Positions 8,454-17,058 are shown, numbered from the stretch's first letter. The stretch: 64,000 bases of DNA from Zoogloea sp. (GCF_023150065.1 NZ_JAKLLN010000014.1:1-64000), one strand, 5' to 3'. The notes: generated by a model from the sequence alone, not told the origin. Made by a program: numbers and translations.

Positions 8454-8894
8454 TCAGAACAACATTGTTTCGGTGACATAGCTTCCATGCTCCAACGCTT
8501 TTGCCCCGGGCAGATCCCACTGGATCGTCACCTTGACTACAAAGGTGTCGACCGCACTGCCGCTGGCGACCTCAACTTTGGCCTTCGGATTCGGCAGTTT
8601 GCTCGCTTCCGTCACCCGCTTGGTGAACCAGGCATGGGCAGCGGCGCCACCGCCGCCGGTCGAGTCATAGGTGTATTCCGACACCACCGACACCCGCTTG
8701 GCGACCGCCATCTTGGAGATCAGCTCATCGGCGAGGATTGCGGCCTCCGTACGAAAGCGGCTATCTGTCGCAATCCGCGTGGATGCGGCCTGAAAGCCGA
8801 TCATGCCGAGCAGGCCCAGCGAAAAGATCAGCAAGGCCACCAATGCCTCCAGCAGTACATAGCCACGCTGTCCACGATTCTTCATGGCATCCAC
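8454..8894 (-). CDS. pilV: Type IV pilus minor pilin PilV (modification/assembly)
   Basis: 146 residues with prepilin signature MKNRGQRG|YVLLEALVALLIFSLGLLGM, characteristic of PilV ('LLEALVALLI'). The short globular domain ends in VTIQWDLPGAK and ETMLF. PilD would cleave after the Gly and methylate the new N-terminal Tyr. The gene sits between fimT (three bases upstream) and pilW, in the conserved order. It has two possible start ATGs three codons apart; the first is used here. Confidence 0.87.
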   Translation of the reverse strand: MDAMKNRGQRGYVLLEALVALLIFSLGLLGMIGFQAASTRIATDSRFRTEAAILADELISKMAVAKRVSVVSEYTYDSTGGGGAAAHAWFTKRVTEASKLPNPKAKVEVASGSAVDTFVVKVTIQWDLPGAKALEHGSYVTETMLF

Positions 8895-8897
8895 CCC

Positions 8898-9497
8898 TTA
8901 CGCAGCCGGACAATCACTTGCGGACAACATGGGCTGACAGGCCCTCGGGTCACCACTGGCCTTCGACGGATCACACATCTTGACCGCCCCGCCGGGTGTC
9001 ACGAACACACAGTAAGCCACTGTGGCGCTGGTTCTGGATACCCGAAAGATCTGCTTGCTGCCAACTGGGGCGCTGCTCAGATCCAGAACACGCCCGGAGC
9101 CATTGAAGCGCACCCCGGCCGGCCCCTGATAAACGACATCGCTGGACATCTGGCTGGTCGAGATACCGTTCACATAGCGATTGGCGGCCGTGCTGTCGGC
9201 CATCCGGATGGCCCAGTTATCACCATCAACCTTGGCAGTCAGGCTATTTACCGTGGACACGCTCGGGGTACCGTCGGTGAGGATGAAATCCACCTCGCCA
9301 TTACGCCGGATCGCTTCGCCCTCGGCCTGCCGCAAGGCGTTCTGGATCACCTCTGCCGCAGCACCCACGGAATTATTGCGAATTACCTGGGTCATGGACG
9401 GCACGGCAATGGACAACAAGACGGCACCGACAGCAACAACGACCATCAACTCGAGAATGGTGAAGCCTCGCTGGGCCAGGCGAGAAGTACTCAACAC
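8898..9497 (-). CDS. fimT: FimT/GspH-type minor pilin
   Basis: 199 residues starting from GTG 9497, which overlaps the pilE stop by seven bases; AAGGGT precedes it at good spacing. The prepilin site is RLAQRG|FTILELMVVVAVGAVLLSIAVPSM, followed by the GspH/FimT-typical helix N-[NS]-x-[AV]-x-x-[AV]-x-x-[AI]-x-x-x-L-x-x-A-x-x-E-A-I-R-R. The C-terminal beta domain has CVFVTPGG and CDPS..CQ. In a longer upstream-reading frame the first 147 residues are an out-of-frame shadow of pilE and should not be annotated. FimT proteins join the minor pilin complex and in some species bind DNA for uptake. Confidence 0.85.
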   Translation of the reverse strand: MLSTSRLAQRGFTILELMVVVAVGAVLLSIAVPSMTQVIRNNSVGAAAEVIQNALRQAEGEAIRRNGEVDFILTDGTPSVSTVNSLTAKVDGDNWAIRMADSTAANRYVNGISTSQMSSDVVYQGPAGVRFNGSGRVLDLSSAPVGSKQIFRVSRTSATVAYCVFVTPGGAVKMCDPSKASGDPRACQPMLSASDCPAA

Positions 9498-9916
9498 GAC
9501 GTTTGACCCTTGCTCATCAGCCAGCAGGTTGCCCCCGAGGCCACAGGCGTTGCAGACACCTTCTCGCCACTTTCGTTGATCGAATACCAATACCCACTCA
9601 TGCCACTGGCGGCCTTGCCGGTGATCCTCAAAGTGAAAGTACTGTCCGTACACGCCGGATTGTGTGCAACAGTAAAGGGCGTCTCCGCAAAGTAAGTGCT
9701 CATGTCCGGACAGTTTCCACCCGGCTTGTAGGTTCGCTGGGAATTGAAAACCTGCTCCATCCGCACCTTCGCCTCGGCCAACGCCTCGACGCCTTGAGCA
9801 ATCTTGCCGCGAGCGATGTGGTCCATATATGCAGGAATGGCAATCGCCGCCAAAATTCCGATGATCACCACCGCAATCAGCAATTCGATCAGCGAGAAGC
9901 CGCGCGTCTTTCTCAT
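9491..9916 (-). CDS. pilE: Type IV pilin PilE-like protein
   Basis: 141 residues with a short leader MRKTRG|FSLIELLIAVVIIGILAAIAIPAY, the classical type IVa pilin N-terminus with Glu5. It continues with QGVEALAEAKVRMEQVFNSQRTY, and a Cys pair near the C-terminus (C132 and C141) forms the D-region. It is preceded by a strong GGAGGG ribosome site. It opens the minor pilin operon, and in this position PilE is generally a minor pilin rather than the major subunit. In the upstream gap a TTGACA (9960-9955) is present, but no -10 at correct spacing is convincing. Confidence 0.88.
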   Translation of the reverse strand: MRKTRGFSLIELLIAVVIIGILAAIAIPAYMDHIARGKIAQGVEALAEAKVRMEQVFNSQRTYKPGGNCPDMSTYFAETPFTVAHNPACTDSTFTLRITGKAASGMSGYWYSINESGEKVSATPVASGATCWLMSKGQTSC

Positions 9917-10079
9917 AATTCCCTCCTTCGATGCTCAATAATCCCGCCTGCCCATGTCAAATGCGAGCCGGGGGCGACAGGCGGAGCCTCCGTGCAGACA
10001 AGCGGCACGGGGCTAGCGATGCTCTCCAGCCTATCCTTCAGAGCACCCCTGCCGTACCTGCAAGCTTCGCCCGCGCCCC

Positions 10080-10775
10080 ATGACGCCCGCCTCCCACCTC
10101 TCGCTGCCGATCGCCACAGGCCTGTCCATCGCCTTGCATGCGGCCGCGTTGATCAGCTGGCCGCAGCCTCCCGGCCCGGGCGGAGCTCAGTCCGCAGTTC
10201 GCCCCCCCCTTGATGTACACCTCGCCCAGACCAGCCATCCTTCGGCGCGTGCGCCGGTCTCGGCAGCGCTGCCCGAAACTCACCCTGTCGCAGCCTCCTC
10301 GCCCACGACACCCACATCCACGCCCAAGCCCGCATATCGCCCGGCAGCACCCGCACCCACGCCTGCCCCCATCCCGCCCTCAGAAGCCTCCGAATCCCCC
10401 CTACCGGTGTTCCCGATCGAAGCCCTGAGCCGGCTCCCGACCCTCGCCACCGAGATCTCGCCCGAGGACTGGCCATCCACTCCAGGCGCCCCATCCGGCA
10501 GTTTCAGGATAGAAGTGGATGTCGGGCCGGACGGCCGGGTGATGCGGGTGAATCCGGTCTGCGCCCCGGAGATGTGTGAGGCCGCCGCAATCTACAGCGG
10601 CGCCGTCGTGGGCTGGCGCTTCGTACCCGCAGAGATCCTCGGGCACCGGGTGAGCAGCCGGATTCACGTGGAGTTTGAAATCGGCTCCCCGGAAAGCGCG
10701 GGGTTCAGTGCTGCGCCACTGACGCCATCACGCGCCGCCACGCCAGTAGTCCGGCCTGCCGAAGCAGCCCCGTAG
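10080..10775 (+). CDS. TonB-like periplasm-spanning protein
   Basis: 231 residues. An N-terminal hydrophobic helix (about 8-27, LSLPIATGLSIALHAAALIS) resembles the TonB anchor. A long Pro/Ala/Thr-rich linker (about 30-115) follows, then a compact C-terminal domain with RIEVDVGPDGRVMRVNPVCAP and VVGWRFVPAEILGHRVSSR, the pattern of TonB C-terminal domains ('v.v..dG.v..v......'). No ExbB/ExbD genes are adjacent, so energising partners would lie elsewhere. It is divergent from pilE. Its last 48 bases overlap the end of the convergent LysR gene. Confidence 0.65.
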   Translation: MTPASHLSLPIATGLSIALHAAALISWPQPPGPGGAQSAVRPPLDVHLAQTSHPSARAPVSAALPETHPVAASSPTTPTSTPKPAYRPAAPAPTPAPIPPSEASESPLPVFPIEALSRLPTLATEISPEDWPSTPGAPSGSFRIEVDVGPDGRVMRVNPVCAPEMCEAAAIYSGAVVGWRFVPAEILGHRVSSRIHVEFEIGSPESAGFSAAPLTPSRAATPVVRPAEAAP

Positions 10776-11636
10776 GTGATCGATCAGCAAACGAACCCGC
10801 AGAGGCAGGCGGCGATTCTGGGGAAACACGGCATAAATCCCCGTCGGCGGAGCGGCAAACGCATCAAGCACCGACACCAGCGTTCCCGCTGCCAGATCCC
10901 GTTCGACCTCCCACATCGAGCGCCAGGCCAGCCCGATCCCCCCCACCGCCCATTCGTGCAGCACCGTCCCGTCATTACACTCGAAACGTCCGGAGACCTT
11001 GATCGTCCGGGTCTGTCCTGGCACATCCGGATCAGCGAACACCCAGCCCCGCTGGGGATCCAGGGAGAGGCAGTCATGCTCCACCAGCGCATCCGGCGTC
11101 TCGGGCGTGCCGCAGCGGGCCAGATAGGCAGGGCTTGCCACCACCACCCGCCGGTTGTCGGCCAGGCGCACCGACACCAGACTGGAATCGCTCAATTCCC
11201 CGATACGGATGGAGCAATCCACCCCTTCATTGACCAGATCCACCAAGCGATCGCTCAAATCCAGACTGCAGGTCACTTCGGTGTTGGCCCGCAGGAAATC
11301 GCGCACCAGAGGTGCCACATGGCGCCGCCCGAAGCCGGCGGGCGCCGACACCTTGATATGCCCGCTGGCCTTCACGCCACCCAGGCTGACCGATGCCTCC
11401 GCGTTGGCAAGGTCGTTCAGAATGCGCTGACAATCCTCCAGAAAGGCGCTCCCCTCGAAGGTCAGACTGAGCTTGCGGGTGGTGCGCACCAGCAACTTCA
11501 CCCCCAGGCGCTCCTCCAGAGCATCAATGCGTCGCCCCATCATGGCCGGCGTCACACCATCGGCCCGGGCCGCCGCAGACAAGCTCCCCCGCGTAGCCAC
11601 GCTGACAAAGGCTTCGATTTCCTTGAAATTATTCAT
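10728..11636 (-). CDS. LysR-family transcriptional regulator
   Basis: 302 residues. The N-terminal winged helix-turn-helix (residues 1-60: FVSVATRGSLSAAARADGVTPAMMGRRIDALEERLGVKLLVRTTRKLSLT) is typical. The substrate-binding domain follows (about 90-295). It resembles the CrgA/DmlR-type subgroup ('F..A...GSLSAAAR', 'R.GEL.DSSL'). It is divergent from the haloacid dehalogenase-malate synthase pair with a 186-bp AT-rich gap, so that pair is the likely target; this is inference from position. Its 3' end overlaps the TonB-like gene by 48 bases. Confidence 0.9.
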   Translation of the reverse strand: MNNFKEIEAFVSVATRGSLSAAARADGVTPAMMGRRIDALEERLGVKLLVRTTRKLSLTFEGSAFLEDCQRILNDLANAEASVSLGGVKASGHIKVSAPAGFGRRHVAPLVRDFLRANTEVTCSLDLSDRLVDLVNEGVDCSIRIGELSDSSLVSVRLADNRRVVVASPAYLARCGTPETPDALVEHDCLSLDPQRGWVFADPDVPGQTRTIKVSGRFECNDGTVLHEWAVGGIGLAWRSMWEVERDLAAGTLVSVLDAFAAPPTGIYAVFPQNRRLPLRVRLLIDHLRGCFGRPDYWRGGA

Positions 11637-11822
11637 CTGATACTAAAAGTAAAAAATCATTTGATTTTATTATGGCTTCTTTTTTCTTTAGTCATTGAAT
11701 AAACTTCAGTCATCAAGGTGAAGGAGACAGGATCCCGAGCGGTGCCACCCGGCCACGAGCCAGGCAGGAGCACCTCCGAGGAACCCACCACACCCCCAAC
11801 TTCAAGCATGAGGTCTTAGCGC

Positions 11823-12515
11823 ATGGCCCATCCGCCGCGAATCCAGGCTGTCGCATTCGATGCCTTCGGCACGCTCTTCGACGTCTATTCCGTCGGGCTC
11901 CTGGCCGAGCAGCTCTATCCGGGAAAGGGCACCGCGCTGGCCGACCTGTGGCGCAGCAAGCAGATCGAATACAGCTTCATCCGCAGCCTGTCGGGGCGCT
12001 ACAAGCCCTTCTGGGAGATCACCCGGGATGCCCTGCGCTTCGCCGCTGCCCGACTGGGTCTGGAACTGGACAGCGCGCGCTGTACCCAGCTGATCAACCA
12101 GTACGCCTGCTTGTCCCCCTTCCCCGAAAATCTCGGCGCCCTCAAGGCCCTCAAGGAAGCAGGCACCCCCACCGCAATCCTCTCCAATGGCACGCCCGAC
12201 ATGCTGGAAGTGGCCATCAAGAGCGCCGGCATGCACGGTCTCTTCGATCACGTGCTGTCGGTGGATACCGTACAGAAGTACAAGACCAGCCCGGATGCTT
12301 ACGCGCTCGCTCCCGCAGCCTTCAAGTGCCCCGTCGAGCGTATCCTCTTTGTTTCTTCCAACGGCTGGGATGCCGCCGGCGCGAGCTGGTATGGCTTTCA
12401 GACGTTCTGGATCAATCGCAGCGGCCAGCCCCTCGAACAACTGGGCGTCACACCCACCGTCCAGGGCAGCCTGCTCACCGACGTCGTCGATTTCGTGGCG
12501 CGCCACCGCGCCTGA
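11823..12515 (+). CDS. (S)-2-haloacid dehalogenase, type II (HAD superfamily)
   Basis: 230 residues, normal for L-2-haloacid dehalogenases. The nucleophile is Asp13 in AFDAFGTLFD. Motif II is ILSNGTPDML, the conserved Lys lies in KYKTSPDAY, and motif III is FVSSNGWDAAGA, all characteristic of the type II family. The enzyme hydrolyses 2-haloalkanoates to 2-hydroxyacids; haloacetate would give glycolate. It precedes malate synthase by 40 bp on the same strand, so glycolate-glyoxylate-malate flow is conceivable. The true substrate cannot be read from sequence, and many members act on other phosphate or halide compounds. Confidence 0.85.
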   Translation: MAHPPRIQAVAFDAFGTLFDVYSVGLLAEQLYPGKGTALADLWRSKQIEYSFIRSLSGRYKPFWEITRDALRFAAARLGLELDSARCTQLINQYACLSPFPENLGALKALKEAGTPTAILSNGTPDMLEVAIKSAGMHGLFDHVLSVDTVQKYKTSPDAYALAPAAFKCPVERILFVSSNGWDAAGASWYGFQTFWINRSGQPLEQLGVTPTVQGSLLTDVVDFVARHRA

Positions 12516-12555
12516 GCCTTCAACCGTTTTGCAACCTTCTCAATCAGGAGTCACC

Positions 12556-14154
12556 ATGAGCCTCACCCTCCCCGCCGGCATGCAGATCAACGCCCCGCTC
12601 CAACCGGGCTACGAAACCATCCTCACCCCGGAAGCCCTCGAACTGGTCGCCAAGCTGCACCGCGCCTTCGAGCCCCGTCGCCAGGAACTGCTGAAGGCCC
12701 GCGTCGAGCGCCAGGCACGTATCGATGCCGGCGAGATGCCCGATTTCCTGCCGGAAACCAAGGCCATCCGCGAAGGAGACTGGAAGATCGCCCCGCTGCC
12801 CAAGGCCCTGGAGCGCCGCCGCACCGAGATCACCGGCCCGGTCGAGGCCAAGATGATCATCAACGCCTACAACTCCGGCGCTGATTCCTACATGACCGAC
12901 TTCGAGGACTCCAACAGCCCGAAGTGGGACAACCAGATCCAGGGCCAGGTCAACATCTACAAGGCCATCCGTCGCGAACTGTCCTTCAAGAACGAAGCCG
13001 GCAAGGAATACAAGCTCAACGACAAGATCGCCACCCTGCAGATCCGCCCCCGCGGCTGGCATCTGGACGAGAAGCACGTGCTGGTTGATGGTCAGCGTGT
13101 CTCCGGCGGCATCTTCGACTTCGCCCTGGTCTTCTTCCACAACGCCAAGGAGCAGATCGCCCGCGGCGCAGGCCCCTTCTACTACCTGCCCAAGATGGAA
13201 AGCCACCTTGAGGCCCGCCTGTGGAACGACATCTTCGTGATGGCCCAGGACCACATCGGTCTGCCCCAGGGCACCATCAAGGCCACCGTGCTGGTCGAGA
13301 CCATTCTCGCAACTTTCGAGATGGAGGAGATCCTGTACGAACTGCGCAACCACTCCGCCGGTCTCAATGCCGGTCGCTGGGACTACATCTTCTCCTGCAT
13401 CAAGAAGTTCAAGAAGAACCAGGACTTCTGCCTGGCCCAGCGTAGCGCCATCACCATGGAAGTGCCCTTCATGCGTGGCTACGCCCTGGCGCTCGTCCAG
13501 GCCTGCCACAAGCGCGGCGCGCCGGCCATGGGCGGCATGTCGGCCCTGATCCCCATCAAGAATGATCCGGTTGCCAACGAAAAGGCCCTCGCCGGCATCC
13601 GTCATGACAAGACCCGCGATGCCAACGACGGCTTCGACGGCGGCTGGGTGGCTCACCCGGGCCTCGTCGCCATCGCCGCGGAAGAGTTCCAGAAGGTGCT
13701 CGGCGACAAGCCCAACCAGTGGGAAAAGCAGGTCGATGGCAAGTTCGGCCCCGAGCAGTGGCTCGACTTCCGCCCCACCACCCCGATCACCGAAGCCGGC
13801 CTGCGCAACAACATCAACGTCGGCATCCACTACCTGGGTTCCTGGCTCGCCGGCAATGGCTGTGTGCCCATCCACAACCTGATGGAAGATGCGGCCACCG
13901 CCGAAATCTCCCGCTCCCAGGTCTGGCAATGGGTGGTCAGCCCGAAGGGCATCCTTGACGACGGCCGCAAGGTCACCGTCGAGATGGTGCGCCCGATGAT
14001 CGCCGAGGAACTGACCAAGGTGAAGGCCACCGTCACCGCCCAGGGCGAGGACACCGCCAGCTACGACCAGGCCGCCGAGATCTTCGACAAGATGTCCCTG
14101 ACCCCGGAATATCCGGAATTCCTGACCCTGCCGCTGTACGAGGCGATGGACTGA
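12556..14154 (+). CDS. aceB: Malate synthase A
   Basis: 532 residues from the ATG with AGGAG five bases upstream; longer in-frame sequence into the dehalogenase gene is a shadow. It condenses glyoxylate and acetyl-CoA to malate in the glyoxylate bypass. The malate synthase G/A catalytic residues are visible: Arg166 in QIRPRGWHL and the general base Asp445 in NLMEDAATAEISRSQ. The signature SAGLNAGRWDYIFS is also present. Length fits isoform A. The glyoxylate bypass also serves growth on the acetyl-CoA produced by the fatty acid region later in the window. A strong terminator follows. Confidence 0.97.
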   Translation: MSLTLPAGMQINAPLQPGYETILTPEALELVAKLHRAFEPRRQELLKARVERQARIDAGEMPDFLPETKAIREGDWKIAPLPKALERRRTEITGPVEAKMIINAYNSGADSYMTDFEDSNSPKWDNQIQGQVNIYKAIRRELSFKNEAGKEYKLNDKIATLQIRPRGWHLDEKHVLVDGQRVSGGIFDFALVFFHNAKEQIARGAGPFYYLPKMESHLEARLWNDIFVMAQDHIGLPQGTIKATVLVETILATFEMEEILYELRNHSAGLNAGRWDYIFSCIKKFKKNQDFCLAQRSAITMEVPFMRGYALALVQACHKRGAPAMGGMSALIPIKNDPVANEKALAGIRHDKTRDANDGFDGGWVAHPGLVAIAAEEFQKVLGDKPNQWEKQVDGKFGPEQWLDFRPTTPITEAGLRNNINVGIHYLGSWLAGNGCVPIHNLMEDAATAEISRSQVWQWVVSPKGILDDGRKVTVEMVRPMIAEELTKVKATVTAQGEDTASYDQAAEIFDKMSLTPEYPEFLTLPLYEAMD

Positions 14155-14201
14155 GCGTTTGCGCACGCCCCTGCCGGAGCATCATGGCCGGGCAGTAGAA
14201 C

Positions 14202-14225
14202 AGGAGGCTTCGGCCTCCTTTTTTT
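14202..14225 (+). terminator. Rho-independent terminator of aceB
   Basis: Stem AGGAGGC / GCCTCCT with a TTCG tetraloop and seven Ts, 48 bp after the aceB stop. Confidence 0.93.
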
Positions 14226-14246
14226 ACGTCCCTTGAGCAAACACCC

Positions 14247-14273
14247 AATAAAAAACCTCGCCGAAGCGAGGTT
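14247..14273 (-). terminator. Bidirectional-looking terminator of the PEP-CTERM gene
   Basis: The stem AACCTCGC / GCGAGGTT with a four-base loop is flanked by A-rich sequence on the left (giving a T run for leftward transcripts) and by TTCTTTATT on the right. It lies 29 bp past the PEP-CTERM stop. Confidence 0.88.
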
Positions 14274-14301
14274 CTTTATTGTCTGCCGAAGCAGGCTGTG
14301 C

Positions 14302-15084
14302 TTACTTGGCAGCCTTGCGACGGACGGCGCCCAGGGCAGCCATACCGATACCCAGCAGCGCCATGCTGGCGGGCTCGGGGACCTGACCGGTGGGCGGGGT
14401 CACAACCGGGCCTTGGCCGACGTTGATGATGCTGTTGTCGATGCCACGAGTGAAGTCGTAGAAGTTGTCGTAGGGATCCACGTCCTGAACCTGGAAGGTC
14501 AGGGTCGGGGTCGCCACCAGGGTGCCATACAGAGCAGCCAGCAGGACGGAGTCGGTGGAGGTGAACCAGCCGGTATCAACCCGCTCGTCACGGAAACCCT
14601 TGTTGGTGCCAGTGCCGATCTGAGCGCCCAGGGAGGTGGTTTCCTGGGTGCTGACCGCAGTCCAGTCACCAAAATTGAGGCCGTTCACCAGCAGATTGTT
14701 CTGGCCATCGTCGAAGTCACCGATACCAGTGTCACCGTCATAAAGGGTGAAACGAATCGAGAAGGACTGGAAGCCACCGCCCAGGGCGGACAGCACGCTG
14801 GAGCTGAAACCGCTCTGCACACCGATGGTGCCGGGGTTACCACGATAACCGACGGGTGTGCCGGAATCGTAGAAGCCCACATACAGGGACGATGCAGCCA
14901 GCTGGCTGATCAGGCGGGCGCCGTTGGTGCCAATGGCCTCGACGACGATACCGCCGACCGTGCTGGCGCCCATGGAGGTGGCGTCAAAACCGGTCGGGGT
15001 GGTGGAGGTGAAGACACTCGCAGAGGCGCTGCCGGCGGCAAGGGCAATCGCGCAAGCGGCGGCGATCTTGTTGAAACGAACCAT
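14302..15084 (-). CDS. PEP-CTERM sorting domain exported protein
   Basis: 260 residues from ATG 15084, with AGGGAG at correct spacing; an upstream extension is unsupported. The N-terminal signal peptide is MVRFNKIAAACAIALAAGSASA. The body is Gly/Ser/Thr-rich without recognised enzymatic motifs. It ends in the PEP-CTERM signal: VPEPASMALLGIG (from residue 235), a hydrophobic helix, then the basic tail RRKAAK. Such proteins are cleaved by exosortase (EpsH/XrtA) and linked to exopolysaccharide and floc formation in Rhodocyclales. No exosortase gene is in this window. Transcribed alone. Confidence 0.9.
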   Translation of the reverse strand: MVRFNKIAAACAIALAAGSASASVFTSTTPTGFDATSMGASTVGGIVVEAIGTNGARLISQLAASSLYVGFYDSGTPVGYRGNPGTIGVQSGFSSSVLSALGGGFQSFSIRFTLYDGDTGIGDFDDGQNNLLVNGLNFGDWTAVSTQETTSLGAQIGTGTNKGFRDERVDTGWFTSTDSVLLAALYGTLVATPTLTFQVQDVDPYDNFYDFTRGIDNSIINVGQGPVVTPPTGQVPEPASMALLGIGMAALGAVRRKAAK

Positions 15085-15356
15085 GATGACTCCCTGGAAA
15101 GATTGCATCTGAAGTTGGACGACGACACCAGTGATGCCAGGACTAAATCCGCAACACTTATACACAATCAGAGCAAATCTCAGGCCAGGTCACGAGTACG
15201 GATAAAAAATTCGTTAAAAAACAGAAATTTGTGTAAATATTTAAATTCAAACCGAGGCTAGAAACACAATTTATCGGCGAATTTGTAAAATATCCCGACA
15301 TCCGTCATCACGCATGTCACGCCTCGGCACAGCTTCTCCCCCGGCAAGGTCCAGCC
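15085..15356. other. AT-rich intergenic region upstream of the PEP-CTERM gene
   Basis: The 272-bp gap is strikingly AT-rich at 15170-15300 against the GC-rich surroundings and must hold the promoter of the leftward PEP-CTERM gene. I could not pick one -35/-10 pair with confidence. No ORF or repeat is seen. Confidence 0.5.
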
Positions 15357-15653
15357 TTACCCACCATCCGGGACAAGCCCCTCCAGAGCCGCATCCGCAG
15401 CACCAATGATGCGCACGCGCTTGGCTCGCGCGCTCTCTCCACTCACCAGCACGACATCACTCCGCGAAACACCGCAAACCTTGGCGAGATAGGCGATCAA
15501 CGCAGCGTTGGCCTTCCCGTCTACCGGTGGTGCAGCGAGCCTGATCTTCAAGGCCTCACCATGCAGGCCGACGATTTCGGTCTTCTTCGCGCCCGGCTGG
15601 ATGTGCAGCGTGAGCATCACGCTGCCATCAGCCGCCCGGCTCAACCACGCCAT
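15357..15653 (-). CDS. yggU: DUF167 / YggU family protein
   Basis: 98 residues covering the DUF167 fold: VMLTLHIQPGAKKTEIVGLHGEALKIRLAAPPVDGKANAALIAYLA, then VSGESARAKRVRI. This is a small cytoplasmic protein of unknown biochemical role, conserved beside yggT, proC and yggS in proteobacteria, as here. It begins eight bases after the yggT stop and is the last gene of the leftward block. Confidence 0.93.
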   Translation of the reverse strand: MAWLSRAADGSVMLTLHIQPGAKKTEIVGLHGEALKIRLAAPPVDGKANAALIAYLAKVCGVSRSDVVLVSGESARAKRVRIIGAADAALEGLVPDGG

Positions 15654-15660
15654 CGCCGGC

Positions 15661-16239
15661 TCAGGCCAGACCGATCAGCATGTACTTGCCCATTGCCAGT
15701 GCACTGAGGAGAACCTGCAACACCAGCAACAGGGCAATCGGCGTCAGGTCCACCCCGCCCACCAGCGGGATGACCCGCCGGAAGGGCCGCAGGAAGGGCT
15801 CGGCCAACGCGTTGATGAGGCCTGCCATGGGCGCATGGGGGTTGACCCACGACAGCACCGCCGACATCAGGACCACCCCCATCAGCAAGTAGAGAGCCAC
15901 CTTGACCGTCTCAAGGAGGCCCACGCCCCACATCACCACCAGCATGCTCAGAGGGTCGGCGACGCCGATCACCCCTTTTACCCCCAGCGCCACGAACACT
16001 ACCAGCACCTGCACCACCCAGGCCGGCAGCAGGCTGGCCAGATCCAGCCCACCCAGCCCGGGAATAAACCGCCGCAGCGGCAGCACCAGCCAGTCGGTGG
16101 TGGCCACCACGAACTGACCAATGGGATTGCGGAAGGAGATCCGCTGCCACTGCATCACGAAACGGGCAAGAAGCACACCCGACAGCAAGCCACCCAGGGT
16201 ATCGACGATCGTCAGCAATAGGCTACCGAGCATGTCCAT
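15661..16239 (-). CDS. yggT: YggT family inner-membrane protein
   Basis: 192 residues with four or five hydrophobic segments in two related halves, each a YGGT repeat: 'F.MQW.R......IGQFVVA.TDW.VLPLRRFIPGLGG.DL' and 'L.W.NPHAP....INALAEPFLRPFRRVIPLVGGVDLTPI'. It is a membrane protein linked to osmotic tolerance and cell envelope functions in studied bacteria. It sits six bases after proC, so translation is probably coupled. Confidence 0.93.
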   Translation of the reverse strand: MDMLGSLLLTIVDTLGGLLSGVLLARFVMQWQRISFRNPIGQFVVATTDWLVLPLRRFIPGLGGLDLASLLPAWVVQVLVVFVALGVKGVIGVADPLSMLVVMWGVGLLETVKVALYLLMGVVLMSAVLSWVNPHAPMAGLINALAEPFLRPFRRVIPLVGGVDLTPIALLLVLQVLLSALAMGKYMLIGLA

Positions 16240-16245
16240 CCTCCG

Positions 16246-17058
16246 TCAGTCGCGGCCGAGCTGCTCGCCCAGCTCCCGCCCCCGGGCCTCGGCGGCACGC
16301 ACGGCGCGCTCGACCACGGCCGGAAAGCCATCCGCCGCAAAAGAGGCCAATGCCGCCGCAGTCGTCCCCCCTTTTGAGGTGACCCGCTCCCGCAGCACGC
16401 CCGGCGACTCATCACTGCCAGCCGCCAGCCGCGCCGCGCCCAGCACCGTGTCGATCGCCAGCTTGCGGGCGGTGTCGCCATCGAAACCGATGGACTCGCC
16501 AGCCGCCTGGAGGGACTCGATGAAATGGAAGACGTAGGCCGGCCCGCTGCCGGAGATGGCGGTCACGCCGTCGATCTGCGCTTCGTCGGCAACCCACACC
16601 GTGCTGCCCACCGCCGCCAGCACACGCTCGGCGGCGGTTCGGCCGGCCTCGTCCACCCCGGCGCTGGCAAACAGGCCGGTGATGCCGGCGCCGATCAGGG
16701 CCGGCGTATTGGGCATGGCCCGCACCAGTGTGCCGTAGCCACCCAGCCAGCGGCCGATATCCACCAGACGCAGGCCGGCGGCGATGCTCACCACCACCTG
16801 GCGCGTCAGCCGGCCAGCCATGGGGGCCACAGCCTCCCGCAGCTGCTGCGGCTTGACCGCCAGCACTAGCACATCGCAGGCCAGGGCCTGCTCGTCTACG
16901 CTTTCCACCGCACGCACGCCAAAACTGCCCGCCAGCTTGTCACGGCCCTCGGCAGTGAGCTCGATGGCTTGCAGATCCTCGGCCTTGAAGCCTTGCTTGA
17001 GCAGGCCGCCGATCAGGGCGGCCGCCATGTTGCCGCCGCCCAGGAAGGTGATTTTCAT
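16246..17058 (-). CDS. proC: Pyrroline-5-carboxylate reductase
   Basis: 270 residues, normal length. The N-terminal Rossmann motif MKITFLGGGNMAAALIGGL binds NAD(P)H. The C-terminal dimerisation domain carries the ProC signature AISGSGPAYVFHFIESL and the substrate loop VTSKGGTTAAAL. It catalyses the last step of proline synthesis in the cytoplasm. It lies 33 bp downstream of yggS in the conserved yggS-proC-yggT-yggU order. Confidence 0.96.
   Translation of the reverse strand: MKITFLGGGNMAAALIGGLLKQGFKAEDLQAIELTAEGRDKLAGSFGVRAVESVDEQALACDVLVLAVKPQQLREAVAPMAGRLTRQVVVSIAAGLRLVDIGRWLGGYGTLVRAMPNTPALIGAGITGLFASAGVDEAGRTAAERVLAAVGSTVWVADEAQIDGVTAISGSGPAYVFHFIESLQAAGESIGFDGDTARKLAIDTVLGAARLAAGSDESPGVLRERVTSKGGTTAAALASFAADGFPAVVERAVRAAEARGRELGEQLGRD

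Noticed and set aside
9498-9938. N-terminal extension of the FimT frame
   Set aside because: Out-of-frame reading of pilE; FimT starts at GTG 9497 with a good ribosome site and a short prepilin leader.
9932-9960. Sigma-70 promoter for the pilE operon (TTGACA at 9960-9955)
   Set aside because: The best -10-like hexamer is at a 14-base spacing and the 17-base position is not TATAAT-like.
12187-12555. N-terminal extension of malate synthase into the dehalogenase gene
   Set aside because: Shadow of the dehalogenase; ATG 12556 has AGGAG and gives the standard 532-residue protein.
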